64,000 nucleotides of DNA, from the NCBI GenBank assembly GCA_903912435.1, contig CAIWHI010000271.1, forward strand, positions 68,089-132,088. Reading direction: 5' to 3'. The translations under genes and the position numbers were made by a program. Positions 36,962 to 43,731 of this stretch are shown one piece after another. Each line of letters begins with the position of its first letter. Position 1 is the first letter of the stretch. Below the pieces are notes generated by a model that saw only the letters and a list, made by a program, of their open reading frames with translations, was not told the DNA's origin and did no database searches. This DNA is from an uncultured Bacteroidota bacterium (GTDB lineage Bacteria > Bacteroidota > Bacteroidia > Chitinophagales > Chitinophagaceae).

Positions 36962-38770
36962 TTAGATACTCACCACTGAGATAGCTACACCCTCTGCGAT
37001 GTCCACCTCGATGACGTCATTGCTATAGCTCTTGATGTCCTGATTGGCCGGTACCGCATAGAACACCACACCAGCAGAGCCATCCAAGTCATTCACCGTG
37101 ATGAGATTGCTATCAACCCGACCCCTGGAGTAGTCTATCGTCCCTGCAGGGGAGTAAGAGGTATAGCCAGCATTCGTGACATCCTGCAGCCAGAGGACAT
37201 TGGAGCTGTTAGTTACCACACTACCATTTGGCCCTTGGGTGATGGAGAAGGTGTTTACATTCGGATTGTAGTCGGTGAACTTGTAGAGTCTACCCCCCAA
37301 GAAGAAGGTGCTGGATACCAGAGTCGCCGGCTGGAATGCATTCCTGTACTCCACGGTTATGTAGCTGCCGACATTCAGATCCGGATTAACCAGCTTCTTC
37401 ATGGTGACAGTGGTCTCATTAGATGAGATGCTTGAATCAGCCGCATTGATAGCAGCCTCAAATCTGGATAGCTTGAACTCGGTATCGAAGTTTGTCAGAT
37501 AGCTGGAGTTGTACCCCGCAATAGCTGATGCCACCAGAGTCTGGATATCAGCCGCGGCTAGGGTAGTGGCGTTTGGATCATACTTAACAGTGGTGTTTAC
37601 CTGCAGATAGAGGAAGTCTGGATCAATCACCTTAGGAGTGATGCCGATGGTGCAGCGATCCTGCAGGAAGCTAGCGATATCAGCCTTCTCTGATAGAGAT
37701 ACCACAGCACCGGAATAAGTTACCGGTGAAACAAACACTGTACCAAAACTGACCGAGCTGGATACCTGTTCACCGCCGAAGACATGGCATGCCTTGATGT
37801 CGGTATAGTTACTAAGCACCAGGCTCTTGAAGTCCGCTGCAGTGACAGCCCTCTCCTGGGTCTGGTAGTATCTCGGCGCATTGTACCTGATAGACTCGAT
37901 CGACTCTGCATTAGCACCACCGCTAGAGCCAGATACCACATTGAGAGCTACTGAGCTGGCAATGTAGTCCGATACAGAGAAGGATGATACCCCATCAGCA
38001 TCAGATCCGGCGGTGGTTCTGTAGCTGGCCTGGATAACAGCACCATTCAAGGGTCTGCGACCTAGAACCCCATCACCAAAGACTAACTCATACTTGGTAT
38101 CAGCCGTCGCCTGGAGGAAGAAGACCGCGGAGTTGCTAGACAAGCCAAGGATGGTCGAGGCCTTGCTGAAGACCGTATTCACCTGATTAGCACCACCGCC
38201 GTTCTCGATGACGGTAACCATTAGCGAATCGGTGTCGATGCTCTGATTGGACATCACGAACCTCTGAGAGTCCAGTGAGTAGTCCACTGAAAAGACGTCC
38301 GAGGTAACCACACCCTGGAACAGAGCTAGATTGGCACTGAATGATCCGCCGCTGGGGTAGATCATTACAGAGTTATTAGTTACAAAGTTATAAGTGCCAT
38401 TTGCATTTGTACCGACAAACTTAGCGCCGGCTGGTATTGTAAGTGAAGGCTGTGCATTCTGCGGTGCAGTGATGTTAACTGTTGCTGCCGATGACTTATA
38501 GCTTCTCGGAGTGTAGTTTAGCGACTTGGCATGGCTTACTACTGAGTTCCTTAGCTGAGCAGAATCTAGAAAGCTCTCATTTGATACCAGATTGAGGTAA
38601 TAAGCATTCAGAAAGGAGTTGTAGCTCAGTATATCCAGAAGCACATTAATGTTGCTTCCATCAAAATTATAGTCCTGGAACTGAGATTGGGAAGAAAGGT
38701 ATTGCTTCAGATTGGCCTTAAGCGTATCGAAGTCCAGAGATACCAGGGAGATGCTATTATTTGCAGCCAT
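36962..38770 (-). CDS. 6: Baseplate wedge protein gp6
   Basis: 602 residues (T4 gp6 is 660). The opening ISLVSLDFDTLKANLKQYLSSQSQFQDYNFDGSNINVLLDILSYN and SFLDSAQLRNSVVSHAKSLNYTPRS are diagnostic, as are GFGDGVLGRRP-like VFGDGVLGRRPLNGAVI and the mid-protein RYNAPRYYQTQERAVTAADF shared with baseplate J/gp47 proteins. gp6 dimers form the inner iris of the baseplate wedge ring and drive its opening. Downstream come the gp7-like and gp8 genes in T4 order. A late promoter variant lies at 38833-38841. Confidence 0.93.
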   Translation of the reverse strand: MAANNSISLVSLDFDTLKANLKQYLSSQSQFQDYNFDGSNINVLLDILSYNSFLNAYYLNLVSNESFLDSAQLRNSVVSHAKSLNYTPRSYKSSAATVNITAPQNAQPSLTIPAGAKFVGTNANGTYNFVTNNSVMIYPSGGSFSANLALFQGVVTSDVFSVDYSLDSQRFVMSNQSIDTDSLMVTVIENGGGANQVNTVFSKASTILGLSSNSAVFFLQATADTKYELVFGDGVLGRRPLNGAVIQASYRTTAGSDADGVSSFSVSDYIASSVALNVVSGSSGGANAESIESIRYNAPRYYQTQERAVTAADFKSLVLSNYTDIKACHVFGGEQVSSSVSFGTVFVSPVTYSGAVVSLSEKADIASFLQDRCTIGITPKVIDPDFLYLQVNTTVKYDPNATTLAAADIQTLVASAIAGYNSSYLTNFDTEFKLSRFEAAINAADSSISSNETTVTMKKLVNPDLNVGSYITVEYRNAFQPATLVSSTFFLGGRLYKFTDYNPNVNTFSITQGPNGSVVTNSSNVLWLQDVTNAGYTSYSPAGTIDYSRGRVDSNLITVNDLDGSAGVVFYAVPANQDIKSYSNDVIEVDIAEGVAISVVSI

Positions 38771-38801
38771 TTAGCTTGTGCCTTTGTTATAAAATACCGG
38801 A

Positions 38802-38818
38802 CACCACCTTAAGTGGTG
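38802..38818 (-). terminator. Possible terminator hairpin between early and late genes
   Basis: A 6-bp stem CACCAC/GTGGTG with a 5-base loop; on the minus strand it is followed by TCCGGTATTTTAT, only a weak T-run. It sits between the small early-type genes and gp6 and may stop read-through. Confidence 0.35.
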
Positions 38819-38832
38819 CTGTGACTAGTTGG

Positions 38833-38841
38833 TATTTATTA
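38833..38841 (-). promoter_or_regulatory. Late promoter-like element before gp6
   Basis: TAATAAATA on the minus strand about 63 bases upstream of gp6; one mismatch to TATAAATA. Confidence 0.5.
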
Positions 38842-38857
38842 GGCAGGCAGCTGCTAA

Positions 38858-39076
38858 TTATACAACATGCACATCAAAGCTCATGGCAGAAGGAGTATTC
38901 TTCCAGCTACGCCTAGCAGCATCGAATGCTTCGAAGTAATCTGCTGCCTCGATGATAGTAGTAGACAGCAGCTGCCGCTGGTTCTCAGCACTCCATCCGA
39001 AGATCCGGATGCAGTACTGCTTGCCCCGTGGTACTCCCATTCGAAAGTGCACTGGCTCTGAGGGGACATAAGCCAT
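38858..39076 (-). CDS. Hypothetical 72-residue protein, coupled to an upstream mini-ORF
   Basis: The product starts MAYVPSEPVHFRMGVPRGKQYCIRIFGWSAENQRQLL and ends SAMSFDVHVV. I do not recognise the family. I chose the ATG at 39076 because it overlaps the stop of a 23-codon upstream ORF as TGATG, a classic coupling junction. An in-frame ATG at 39139 would give 93 residues but would run through the conserved leader in a different frame. It is the last gene before the wedge operon and follows the amber-interrupted gene, so it probably belongs to the early leftward transcript. Confidence 0.6.
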   Translation of the reverse strand: MAYVPSEPVHFRMGVPRGKQYCIRIFGWSAENQRQLLSTTIIEAADYFEAFDAARRSWKNTPSAMSFDVHVV

Positions 39077-39147
39077 CAGGCAGCTGGGCCCAGGTATTCG
39101 AAGTCCCAGAGCATAAATCGATCGTCGGCTAGCACGCATTTGAGCAT
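39076..39147 (-). CDS. 23-codon leader ORF containing MLWDFEYLGPA
   Basis: ATG at 39147, stop TGA at 39076-39078 overlapping the next start. The product contains MLWDFEYLGPA, encoded by a 37-base segment (39083-39119) that recurs exactly on the plus strand at 43913-43949, again just ahead of a small hypothetical gene. This could be a leader peptide or a conserved micro-protein. Confidence 0.5.
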   Translation of the reverse strand: MLKCVLADDRFMLWDFEYLGPAA

Positions 39148-39148
39148 T

Positions 39149-39406
39149 TTAGGTAGTCCTTTTTAGATCAATAAAATAAGACTCATCATAATCATAGCTG
39201 CCGAAGAAGAAGCCAGACCGGGTCGGCAATAGCTTAGCTGCACGGCTGGGGTGGGCCAGCACATCATTGCAGACGTCTAGCAGGTTACCCAGCTTTTCAC
39301 GGCTAACATAGTAGCTACCACAGTCATCATTACCATTCTGGACGTTATCCACGAACCATGCATGGATGGCATTGGCCTTCCGCCAGTAGCAGACTTGGAT
39401 AGTCAC
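39149..39406 (-). CDS. C-terminal part of a conserved phage protein (WRKANAIH family)
   Basis: 85 codons from a GTG at 39406. The sequence VCYWRKANAIHAWFVDNVQNG, then DDCGSYYVSREKL and LLPTRSGFFFGSYDYDESYF is a well-conserved block in a family of phage proteins of unknown function. In those proteins it is preceded by an N-terminal MGLDM- segment in the same polypeptide. Here that segment is present upstream in the same frame, but two TAG codons separate it (see 39149-39544). As a separate ORF the GTG start has no good ribosome site. It may be a remnant, or the tail of a recoded gene. Confidence 0.6.
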   Translation of the reverse strand: MTIQVCYWRKANAIHAWFVDNVQNGNDDCGSYYVSREKLGNLLDVCNDVLAHPSRAAKLLPTRSGFFFGSYDYDESYFIDLKRTT

Positions 39407-39544
39407 CTAAGCAATATTGCCGGCATCAAAGTCACCCAGCTCCGGCAAGGCATCACGAATAGCAACCGCGATATCAATATCCCGTGCACCGGCATAATCG
39501 CCCTAGATGTTACGCCGAGCTTGCAAAGTCATGTCTAAACCCAT
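39149..39544 (-). other. Full MGLDM...WRKANAIH reading frame interrupted by two in-frame TAG codons
   Basis: A strong ribosome site (TAAGGAGG) precedes the ATG at 39544. One continuous frame then reads MGLDMTLQARRNI, TAG (39503-39505), 31 codons starting GDYAGARDIDI and ending DAGNIA, TAG (39407-39409), then 85 codons to TAA. The 131-codon frame has the expected architecture and no frameshift; the only lesions are two identical amber codons. TAG is rare as a terminator in this window, but it is used (for example at 34664, 41491 and 58911). Options are amber suppression, recoding with a suppressor tRNA outside the window, or early decay. No suppressor tRNA is visible here. Confidence 0.6.
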
Positions 39545-39557
39545 CTTCTTTACCTCC

Positions 39558-40076
39558 TTATTGATTTGATATAACCGCTTTTCCAGAGACTTTAGCATTG
39601 CCAAAGACTTTAACATTGCCAGATACACCAGCATTGCCAGAGACTTTAGCATTTTCAGAGACATTAGCATTGTCAGACACACGGGCATCGCCAAACACCC
39701 AGGCATTGTCAGACACCCAGGCATTGTCAGACACCCAGGCATTGTCATAAATCATAGCATTGTCAGACACCCAGGCATCGCCAAACACAAGGACATCGCC
39801 ATAAATCATAGCATTGTCATAGACTTTAGCATTGCCAAACACAAGGACATCGCCATAAATCATAGCATTGTCAGACACACGGGCATCGCCAAACACACAG
39901 GCATTGTCATAGACTTCAGCATAGCCAGAGACAGTAGCATTACCAAAGACTTTAGCATTGGCAGAAACCAAAGCTTTGCTAGAGACAGTAGCCGTGTCAG
40001 CAACCCAGCCGCCACCATTCGAGTGCTGATGGGCTGCTACTGGACCTTTACCGTCTCCAAAATCATACTTGGTCAT
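39558..40076 (-). CDS. Hexapeptide-like repeat protein (left-handed beta-helix type)
   Basis: 172 residues from the ATG at 40076. It starts MTKYDFGDGKGPVAAHQHSNGGGWVADTATV, then has ~20 imperfect hexapeptide units such as NAKVFG, NATVSG, NAMIYG, DVLVFG, DARVSD and NANVSE. This layout (short head, then [V/I]-x-G-[D/N]-A-x repeats) is a known phage and prophage family of unknown role with a trimeric beta-helix fold. A longer version could start at 40112, but that lies upstream of the expected transcript start of the promoter at 40111-40139. The DNA repeats are near-identical, suggesting slippage or expansion. Confidence 0.8.
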   Translation of the reverse strand: MTKYDFGDGKGPVAAHQHSNGGGWVADTATVSSKALVSANAKVFGNATVSGYAEVYDNACVFGDARVSDNAMIYGDVLVFGNAKVYDNAMIYGDVLVFGDAWVSDNAMIYDNAWVSDNAWVSDNAWVFGDARVSDNANVSENAKVSGNAGVSGNVKVFGNAKVSGKAVISNQ

Positions 40077-40110
40077 GTTCTTTGTTCCTATCTGCTTAAC
40101 CATTATGATC

Positions 40111-40163
40111 AATATAACCAGCCAGCAAAATTAGGTACATGCTCCTGGTGAATAGCTGCTATG
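40111..40163 (-). promoter_or_regulatory. Early-type promoter cassette copy A with upstream dyad
   Basis: Minus-strand TGTACC (40134-40139), 17-base spacer, TATATT (40111-40116). Eleven bases upstream is an interrupted dyad AATAG-CTG-CTATG as written on the plus strand (40151-40163). It drives the hexapeptide-repeat gene and the amber gene. Confidence 0.7.
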
Positions 40164-40179
40164 CATGCTAGAGCGGCTA

Positions 40180-41139
40180 TTAACCCCCTGCCATTTCGAG
40201 GGCCAATTCAAGAGCCTTGGTCTTAACGTTACGGTTGAACCCGTACCAGGAAGAAGCCAAACGGCTGTCGGCACTACGACCAAGCAAGTGGTCGGTCATA
40301 TAAGTTACGGAGTTGAAATTAGACCACCAAGTTCCGGCAGACATTTCGGCGCCGGGTTGAGTCTCAAGGATATCGAAAGCCAGCTTGGCATTCCGGCTGA
40401 TCGCATTTGGATCATCCTTCTTGGAAGCAGTCGTCATGGGGAACACCTTCTTGAAGTATTCCATCGTCAAGTCATTCTTGGCAGTCTTCGAAGACAAGAA
40501 CTCAGCCATCGTCTTGTACTTAGCAAGCTTTTCCTTGGCGATACCAAGCATCTCCTTGACATTATCACCATTGAACTGATTACGGTGGCTGATTTTAGCA
40601 AACCGTTCGACCTTGGTATTCAGCGACAGAGTAAGAGTGTTATTGCAAACCACTCGAATCGGAGTAAATCTAACATCGGTAGAGAACCCATACCGGTGGT
40701 TATTGGTGAACTGAAGATAAGACTCGACGGTATCATTACCATTCAGAGTAAAGCCATCCTTAATCTTAGCCAGGAACCAGACAATCTGACCACCAGCCAA
40801 AGAACCGGCGGTGTGCATTTCCATGTCACCTTCCATCACAAAGTCATTAAAGAACTCAGCAGCTTCACGATTCTGAACTTCATTCCAATCATCACTGACG
40901 ATATCAAGAATCTTGTCATCGAACGATCGAACCAAAGCCGATCGACCAACATCTACTTGCTTACCACCAACAGTAGCATAAGCACGAACCTTTTCAACAG
41001 TCCAGTCAAGACCTGCTTCCTGCAGCATCTGTTCTGGGGTCAGGTCATTGTGGACCTTAACACCAAGACCATGCCAAGGAGTATCACCAGCATAAGCCAT
41101 CTGAGCCTTGCCATTAACCATTTCGATATTGTGAGACAT
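40180..41139 (-). CDS. DUF932 phage/plasmid-like protein
   Basis: 319 residues starting MSHNIEMVNGKAQMAYAGDTPWHGLGVKV, the hallmark opening of the DUF932 (TIGR03299) family. VRFTPIRVVCNNTLTLSL and WYGFNRNVKTKALELALEMA are further conserved blocks. The family occurs in phages, plasmids and mobile elements; no biochemical role is established that I can cite with confidence. It has its own consensus sigma70 promoter (41174-41202) and lies in the early leftward region, so it is probably expressed at once by host polymerase. A long antisense frame over the same bases is a coding-bias artefact. Confidence 0.9.
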   Translation of the reverse strand: MSHNIEMVNGKAQMAYAGDTPWHGLGVKVHNDLTPEQMLQEAGLDWTVEKVRAYATVGGKQVDVGRSALVRSFDDKILDIVSDDWNEVQNREAAEFFNDFVMEGDMEMHTAGSLAGGQIVWFLAKIKDGFTLNGNDTVESYLQFTNNHRYGFSTDVRFTPIRVVCNNTLTLSLNTKVERFAKISHRNQFNGDNVKEMLGIAKEKLAKYKTMAEFLSSKTAKNDLTMEYFKKVFPMTTASKKDDPNAISRNAKLAFDILETQPGAEMSAGTWWSNFNSVTYMTDHLLGRSADSRLASSWYGFNRNVKTKALELALEMAGG

Positions 41140-41173
41140 TTGAACTTTACCTTTATTTGATTGCTATAAGCAG

Positions 41174-41202
41174 ATTATACCAAGATAATTTTATTGTGTC
41201 AA
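41174..41202 (-). promoter_or_regulatory. Perfect-consensus sigma70 promoter for DUF932 gene
   Basis: Minus-strand TTGACA (41197-41202), 17-base spacer, TATAAT (41174-41179), 35 bases before the ATG at 41139; exact match to the bacterial housekeeping consensus. Confidence 0.85.
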
Positions 41203-41219
41203 CCGTTTTTTAGACTTAA

Positions 41220-41411
41220 TCAGAGATATGCAAACTCATCTTCGTCTTCGTCTTCTTCGTAAGAGAAGAATTCGCTGGCTTCGGCCATTTCCTTGACCGA
41301 GCTTTCGCTCAACCAGTTCAAGCAAGCCTTGAGAACTTCGTCTCGATCGAGAATACCTTCTTCGATTGCATTCAGGATTTTGTTAGTGCACTCACGAACA
41401 TGAATATACAT
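41220..41411 (-). CDS. Small acidic hypothetical protein
   Basis: 63 residues (MYIHVRECTNKILNAIEEGILDRDEVLKACLNWLSESSVKEM, ending in a run of Glu/Asp and FAYL). Helical and very acidic at the C-terminus, which can suit a binding or mimicry role, but there is no family match I recognise. It lies directly behind promoter cassette B with an AAGGAG ribosome site 10 bases before the ATG, so it is certainly arranged as an early gene. Confidence 0.75.
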   Translation of the reverse strand: MYIHVRECTNKILNAIEEGILDRDEVLKACLNWLSESSVKEMAEASEFFSYEEDEDEDEFAYL

Positions 41412-41441
41412 TCACTTACTCTCCTTATTCATCATATGATC

Positions 41442-41495
41442 AATATAACCAGGCAGCAAAATTAGGTAAATGCTGGCTGGTGCATATCAGCTATT
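41442..41495 (-). promoter_or_regulatory. Early-type promoter cassette copy B with upstream dyad
   Basis: Minus-strand TTTACC (41465-41470), 17-base spacer, TATATT (41442-41447), with a dyad CATAT-CAG-CTATT (41483-41495) 12 bases upstream. The dyad overlaps the stop codon of the 41491-41685 gene. It drives the acidic 63-residue gene. Confidence 0.7.
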
Positions 41496-41685
41496 CATCC
41501 AAAGCGGCGGTGACTTCGTAAACGTCGACTCCATAGTACTCACCCGTGTTTGTTTCCGTAAACTTCAAAGCCGCAGTCTCGGCCAGTTGCCTGGAAGAAT
41601 ATACGCCCATGACTTCGCCAGGAACGAAATCCAACAAGCCAGCACAGTCGATAGTTCGGTTCTTATTGACTAGAAAGACGTTCAT
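41491..41685 (-). CDS. Small hypothetical early protein
   Basis: 64 residues from the ATG at 41685 (MNVFLVNKNRTIDCAGLLDFVPGEVMGVYSSRQLAETAALKFTETNTGEYYGVDVYEVTAALDE). I prefer this start to an ATG at 41697 because it lies one base after the stop of the upstream membrane gene and has GGAG 8 bases before it. The beta-rich N-terminus and ..VYSSRQLAETAAL.F resemble short phage proteins of unknown role. The stop is TAG, inside the dyad of promoter cassette B. Confidence 0.7.
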   Translation of the reverse strand: MNVFLVNKNRTIDCAGLLDFVPGEVMGVYSSRQLAETAALKFTETNTGEYYGVDVYEVTAALDE

Positions 41686-41686
41686 A

Positions 41687-41824
41687 TTAGACTCCAAAAA
41701 CCTTGATCATTACCAAGACGGATACGCCAAGGATGACAATATACATCAAGATCGATAGGAGCATGGCCGAACCATGCTTATAGTCGTCAGGGGTAAGTCC
41801 ATCCTGATCGATCAGCATCTGCAT
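41687..41824 (-). CDS. 45-residue single-pass membrane protein
   Basis: The product reads MQMLIDQDGLTPDDYKHGSAMLL and continues with a hydrophobic stretch SILMYIVILGVSVLVMI that is long enough to cross the membrane. Promoter cassette C lies directly upstream, giving a leader of about 13-16 bases with AAGGGA as ribosome site. The stop TAA is one base before the next start. It is one of four tiny membrane proteins in this region. Function unknown; such early phage micro-proteins often alter host membrane or defence functions. Confidence 0.65.
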   Translation of the reverse strand: MQMLIDQDGLTPDDYKHGSAMLLSILMYIVILGVSVLVMIKVFGV

Positions 41825-41844
41825 TCCCTTATTCCATTATGATC

Positions 41845-41897
41845 AATGTATCATGGGTCCAAAATTAGGTAAACAGACTTGATGCATAGCTCCTATG
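41845..41897 (-). promoter_or_regulatory. Early-type promoter cassette copy C with upstream dyad
   Basis: Minus-strand TTTACC (41868-41873), 17-base spacer, TACATT (41845-41850), with a perfect interrupted dyad CATAG-CTC-CTATG (41885-41897) 11 bases upstream. It lies in the left arm of a perfect 42-bp inverted repeat. Confidence 0.7.
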
Positions 41898-42169
41898 ATA
41901 CCAGATTATAGCATCATCCAAGTTCACATTTTGATCATCGGGAGAGCAAAGCTAATGATATCAACCACTTAAGCAAATATGACTATCTAACCATATCAAT
42001 GGCTTGACTTGAAACAGCGTCTCTCGCGCTGCTAGACCTCATCAGGTTGATAGATCTACCTTAAAGCGAGACGAGAGAGCTCTGGCGATCCAAACTATTT
42101 TCAAAAAACTTAAAATAAATTGCCCAACCTTTTCAACCACTTGGGCCTAAGCCATTGATATTGTTGCTG

Positions 42170-42198
42170 TTTACCTAATTTTGGACCCATGATACATT
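42170..42198 (+). promoter_or_regulatory. Early-type promoter copy F (rightward), no dyad
   Basis: TTTACC (42170-42175), 17-base spacer, TACATT (42193-42198), identical to copy C but on the plus strand. No CATAG-NNN-CTATG dyad is seen upstream, unlike copies A-E. Confidence 0.6.
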
Positions 42199-42254
42199 GA
42201 TCATAATGGTTAAGCAGATAGGAACAAAGAAGATGATCTAGATCGTCGATGATG

Positions 42255-42308
42255 TATAGCTCCTATGCACTAAGCAGCATGTACCTAATTTCGCCAGCCG
42301 GTTATATT
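42255..42308 (+). promoter_or_regulatory. Early-type promoter cassette copy D with upstream dyad
   Basis: Dyad TATAG-CTC-CTATG (42255-42267), 12 bases, TGTACC (42280-42285), 17-base spacer, TATATT (42303-42308). It lies 29 bases before the AAA ATPase start. Confidence 0.7.
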
Positions 42309-42337
42309 GATCATATGATGAATAAGGAAACTAACTG

Positions 42338-43192
42338 ATGCCTCGTGGCGTATATGTCCGCAAGAACTCCAATGTCAAGACCAACACCGGCATGAACAAG
42401 ATCATGCACGTGCAGGTTCCTGTGATCGTCGAGACCGATGAGCAAATCGAGGCTAAGCTCACTGAGCGCTTTGAGGTGCTCGAGGAGATGGCTCAGGCTG
42501 CGGTTGATGGCGACATCCGTGCCTTGATCGTGTCCGGTCCTGCCGGTCTTGGTAAGTCCTACACCGTCGAACAGGTGATCACGAAGGCAGACATTTCGGA
42601 AGAAAGCATTGTTAAGGGTTACGTCAAGGCGACTGGTGTTTATAAGTTGCTGTATCAGCACAAGAACCGCGGCGATGTCTTGGTGTTCGATGACGCTGAT
42701 ACTGTGTTCTTCGATGACATTTCTCTTGGCTTCTTGAAAGCCGTGTTGGACTCCAGTGATCGTCGTAACGTCTGCTATCGTGCCGAATTTAGCCTGATCG
42801 ATGAGGAGACTGCCGAGCGTTTGCCCAAAAGCTTCCAGTTCGATGGCACGATCATCTTCGTGACTAACTTAGATTTCGATGTCATGATCGAACGTGGCCA
42901 CAAGCTGGCTCCTCACCTGCAGGCACTTGTTTCACGTGCGCACTATATCGACCTGGCTATGAAGAATGCGCGTGACTACCTGATGCGCATCCGGATGGTG
43001 ATGAAAACCGGCCTGCTGGATAAGACCGGCATGGATCAGGCAGCTCAGGCCGATGTCATGGACTTCATCGAGGAGAACCATATGCAGCTGCGTGAGCTGT
43101 CTCTTCGAATGGCTCTTAAGATCGCTGCTCACCGTCGCAAGGGTGGCAATTGGAAGCGTAGTGCCCGTGTTACCTGCATGAAAGCAGCGTAA
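42338..43192 (+). CDS. AAA-type ATPase, early region
   Basis: 284 residues with Walker A GPAGLGKS (67-74), Walker B DVLVFDDAD (113-121), and sensor-like TIIFVTNLDFD near 187. The C-terminal helical part (RDYLMRIRMVMKTGLLDK, then HMQLRELSLRMALKIAAHRR) fits a AAA lid. Similar single-domain ATPases occur in many large phages with unassigned roles, perhaps in replication or transcription remodelling. It has two tandem promoters upstream (copies F and D). Its codons are strongly G/C-ending (AAG, CTG, ATC, GAC), unlike the A/T-ending neighbours from 43.5 kb on, which suggests high expression or a different origin. Confidence 0.85.
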   Translation: MPRGVYVRKNSNVKTNTGMNKIMHVQVPVIVETDEQIEAKLTERFEVLEEMAQAAVDGDIRALIVSGPAGLGKSYTVEQVITKADISEESIVKGYVKATGVYKLLYQHKNRGDVLVFDDADTVFFDDISLGFLKAVLDSSDRRNVCYRAEFSLIDEETAERLPKSFQFDGTIIFVTNLDFDVMIERGHKLAPHLQALVSRAHYIDLAMKNARDYLMRIRMVMKTGLLDKTGMDQAAQADVMDFIEENHMQLRELSLRMALKIAAHRRKGGNWKRSARVTCMKAA

Positions 43193-43232
43193 CATTAGCT
43201 AACGTTGTTAAAGAACGTATCATGGCCATATG

Positions 43233-43245
43233 CATAGCTGCTATT
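43233..43245 (+). promoter_or_regulatory. Isolated dyad CATAG-CTG-CTATT
   Basis: Same dyad as in the early promoter cassettes, but no TKTACC-N17-TATATT follows; instead three tandem TAATAAG heptamers lead to a ribosome site. It may be a diverged cassette or a processing/operator site. Confidence 0.4.
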
Positions 43246-43290
43246 TGGTCTGACCCTAAGTAATAAGTAATAAGTAATAAGGAATATAAT

Positions 43291-43374
43291 ATGATCGAGA
43301 TCGGTAATAATTTGACCAGCATCATCTATGCGGTGCTTGGTATTGCATTCCTCTATTTCGTTTGGTTCAAATAG
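43291..43374 (+). CDS. 27-residue membrane micro-protein
   Basis: MIEIGNNLTSIIYAVLGIAF then LYFVWFK and a TAG stop. Nearly all of residues 9-26 form one hydrophobic helix. AAGGAATATAAT precedes the ATG as ribosome site. It is too short for family assignment; support comes from spacing, ribosome site and the cluster of similar tiny membrane proteins around it. Confidence 0.5.
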   Translation: MIEIGNNLTSIIYAVLGIAFLYFVWFK

Positions 43375-43418
43375 ATGAGCGAGAGAGAGAATATAAATCA
43401 CAATACGAGGATAATAAT

Positions 43419-43499
43419 ATGAATATCGCCGCCGCTGCCGCCGTCCGCCTGACGTTCGGCATTGGTCTATTCGTTTACTGCGAAGGTGAGTACCTATAA
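43419..43499 (+). CDS. 26-residue membrane micro-protein
   Basis: MNIAAAAAVRLTFGIGLFVY followed by CEGEYL. Hydrophobic in the middle, with G/C-rich codons at the start. An ACGAGGATAATA ribosome region precedes it, and its stop overlaps the next ATG (TAATG), which argues that it is translated. Function unknown. Confidence 0.5.
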   Translation: MNIAAAAAVRLTFGIGLFVYCEGEYL

Positions 43500-43729
43500 T
43501 GAATGAAAAAGAAGTGATTGTTCGTATCGCAAATAAAGTCTCACAACTTCGTATCGATATTCTGAAGGAAGAAGGATTGCAGCCAGATGTCGCGCTGGCT
43601 ATTGGATCGGCGATGTTGTCCGAGGCAGAATTCCTCTATCGATCCGTCCTAGGACCCAAGAATACGGCACAACTTTTATATATTGCGGCAGATGAAAATG
43701 CCACTCGATCCGCGGATGATATCACGTAA
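43499..43729 (+). CDS. Small helical hypothetical protein
   Basis: 76 residues (MNEKEVIVRIANKVSQLRIDILKEEGLQPDVALAIGSAMLSEAEFLYRSVLGPKN, ending ADDIT). Mainly helical and soluble. The start is coupled to the micro-protein before it (TAATG). No recognised family. It is followed by a 246-base regulatory gap. Confidence 0.65.
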   Translation: MNEKEVIVRIANKVSQLRIDILKEEGLQPDVALAIGSAMLSEAEFLYRSVLGPKNTAQLLYIAADENATRSADDIT

Positions 43730-43731
43730 GA

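Larger units (their letters stand above)
41834..42209. repeat. Perfect 42-bp inverted repeat of promoter sequence around a 292-bp gene-free core
   Basis: Bases 41834-41875 and 42168-42209 are exact reverse complements and hold outward-facing promoters. The core has no ORF of note. It contains a 13-bp inverted repeat (41993-42005 with 42149-42161), hairpins CAGCG/CGCTG, ACCT/AGGT and GCCCAA/TTGGGC (42122-42146), and an AT-rich tract at about 42091-42121. It could be a replication origin, a structured RNA, or a regulatory hub. Confidence 0.6.

Noticed and set aside
38858..39139. 93-residue version of the gene ending at 38858
   Set aside because: Its extra N-terminus overlaps the duplicated MLWDFEYLGPA leader in another frame; the coupled ATG at 39076 is the better start.
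39503..39748. Frame starting with repeated MTMPGCL units
   Set aside because: It is an out-of-frame reading of the hexapeptide-repeat gene; only its last 13 codons are meaningful, as the true start of the amber-interrupted gene.
40165..41160. 331-codon plus-strand frame
   Set aside because: Exactly antisense to the DUF932 gene, whose minus-strand product matches a known family and has a perfect promoter; the antisense frame has no motif.
42013..42085. Possible tRNA-like fold in the gene-free core
   Set aside because: A 5-bp stem with 7-base loop and other small hairpins occur, but there is no T-loop consensus and no acceptor stem.
43261..43290. TATAAT at 43285-43290 as a promoter
   Set aside because: It is immediately before the ATG at 43291 with no -35 at proper spacing; it looks like part of the ribosome-binding leader after TAATAAG repeats.
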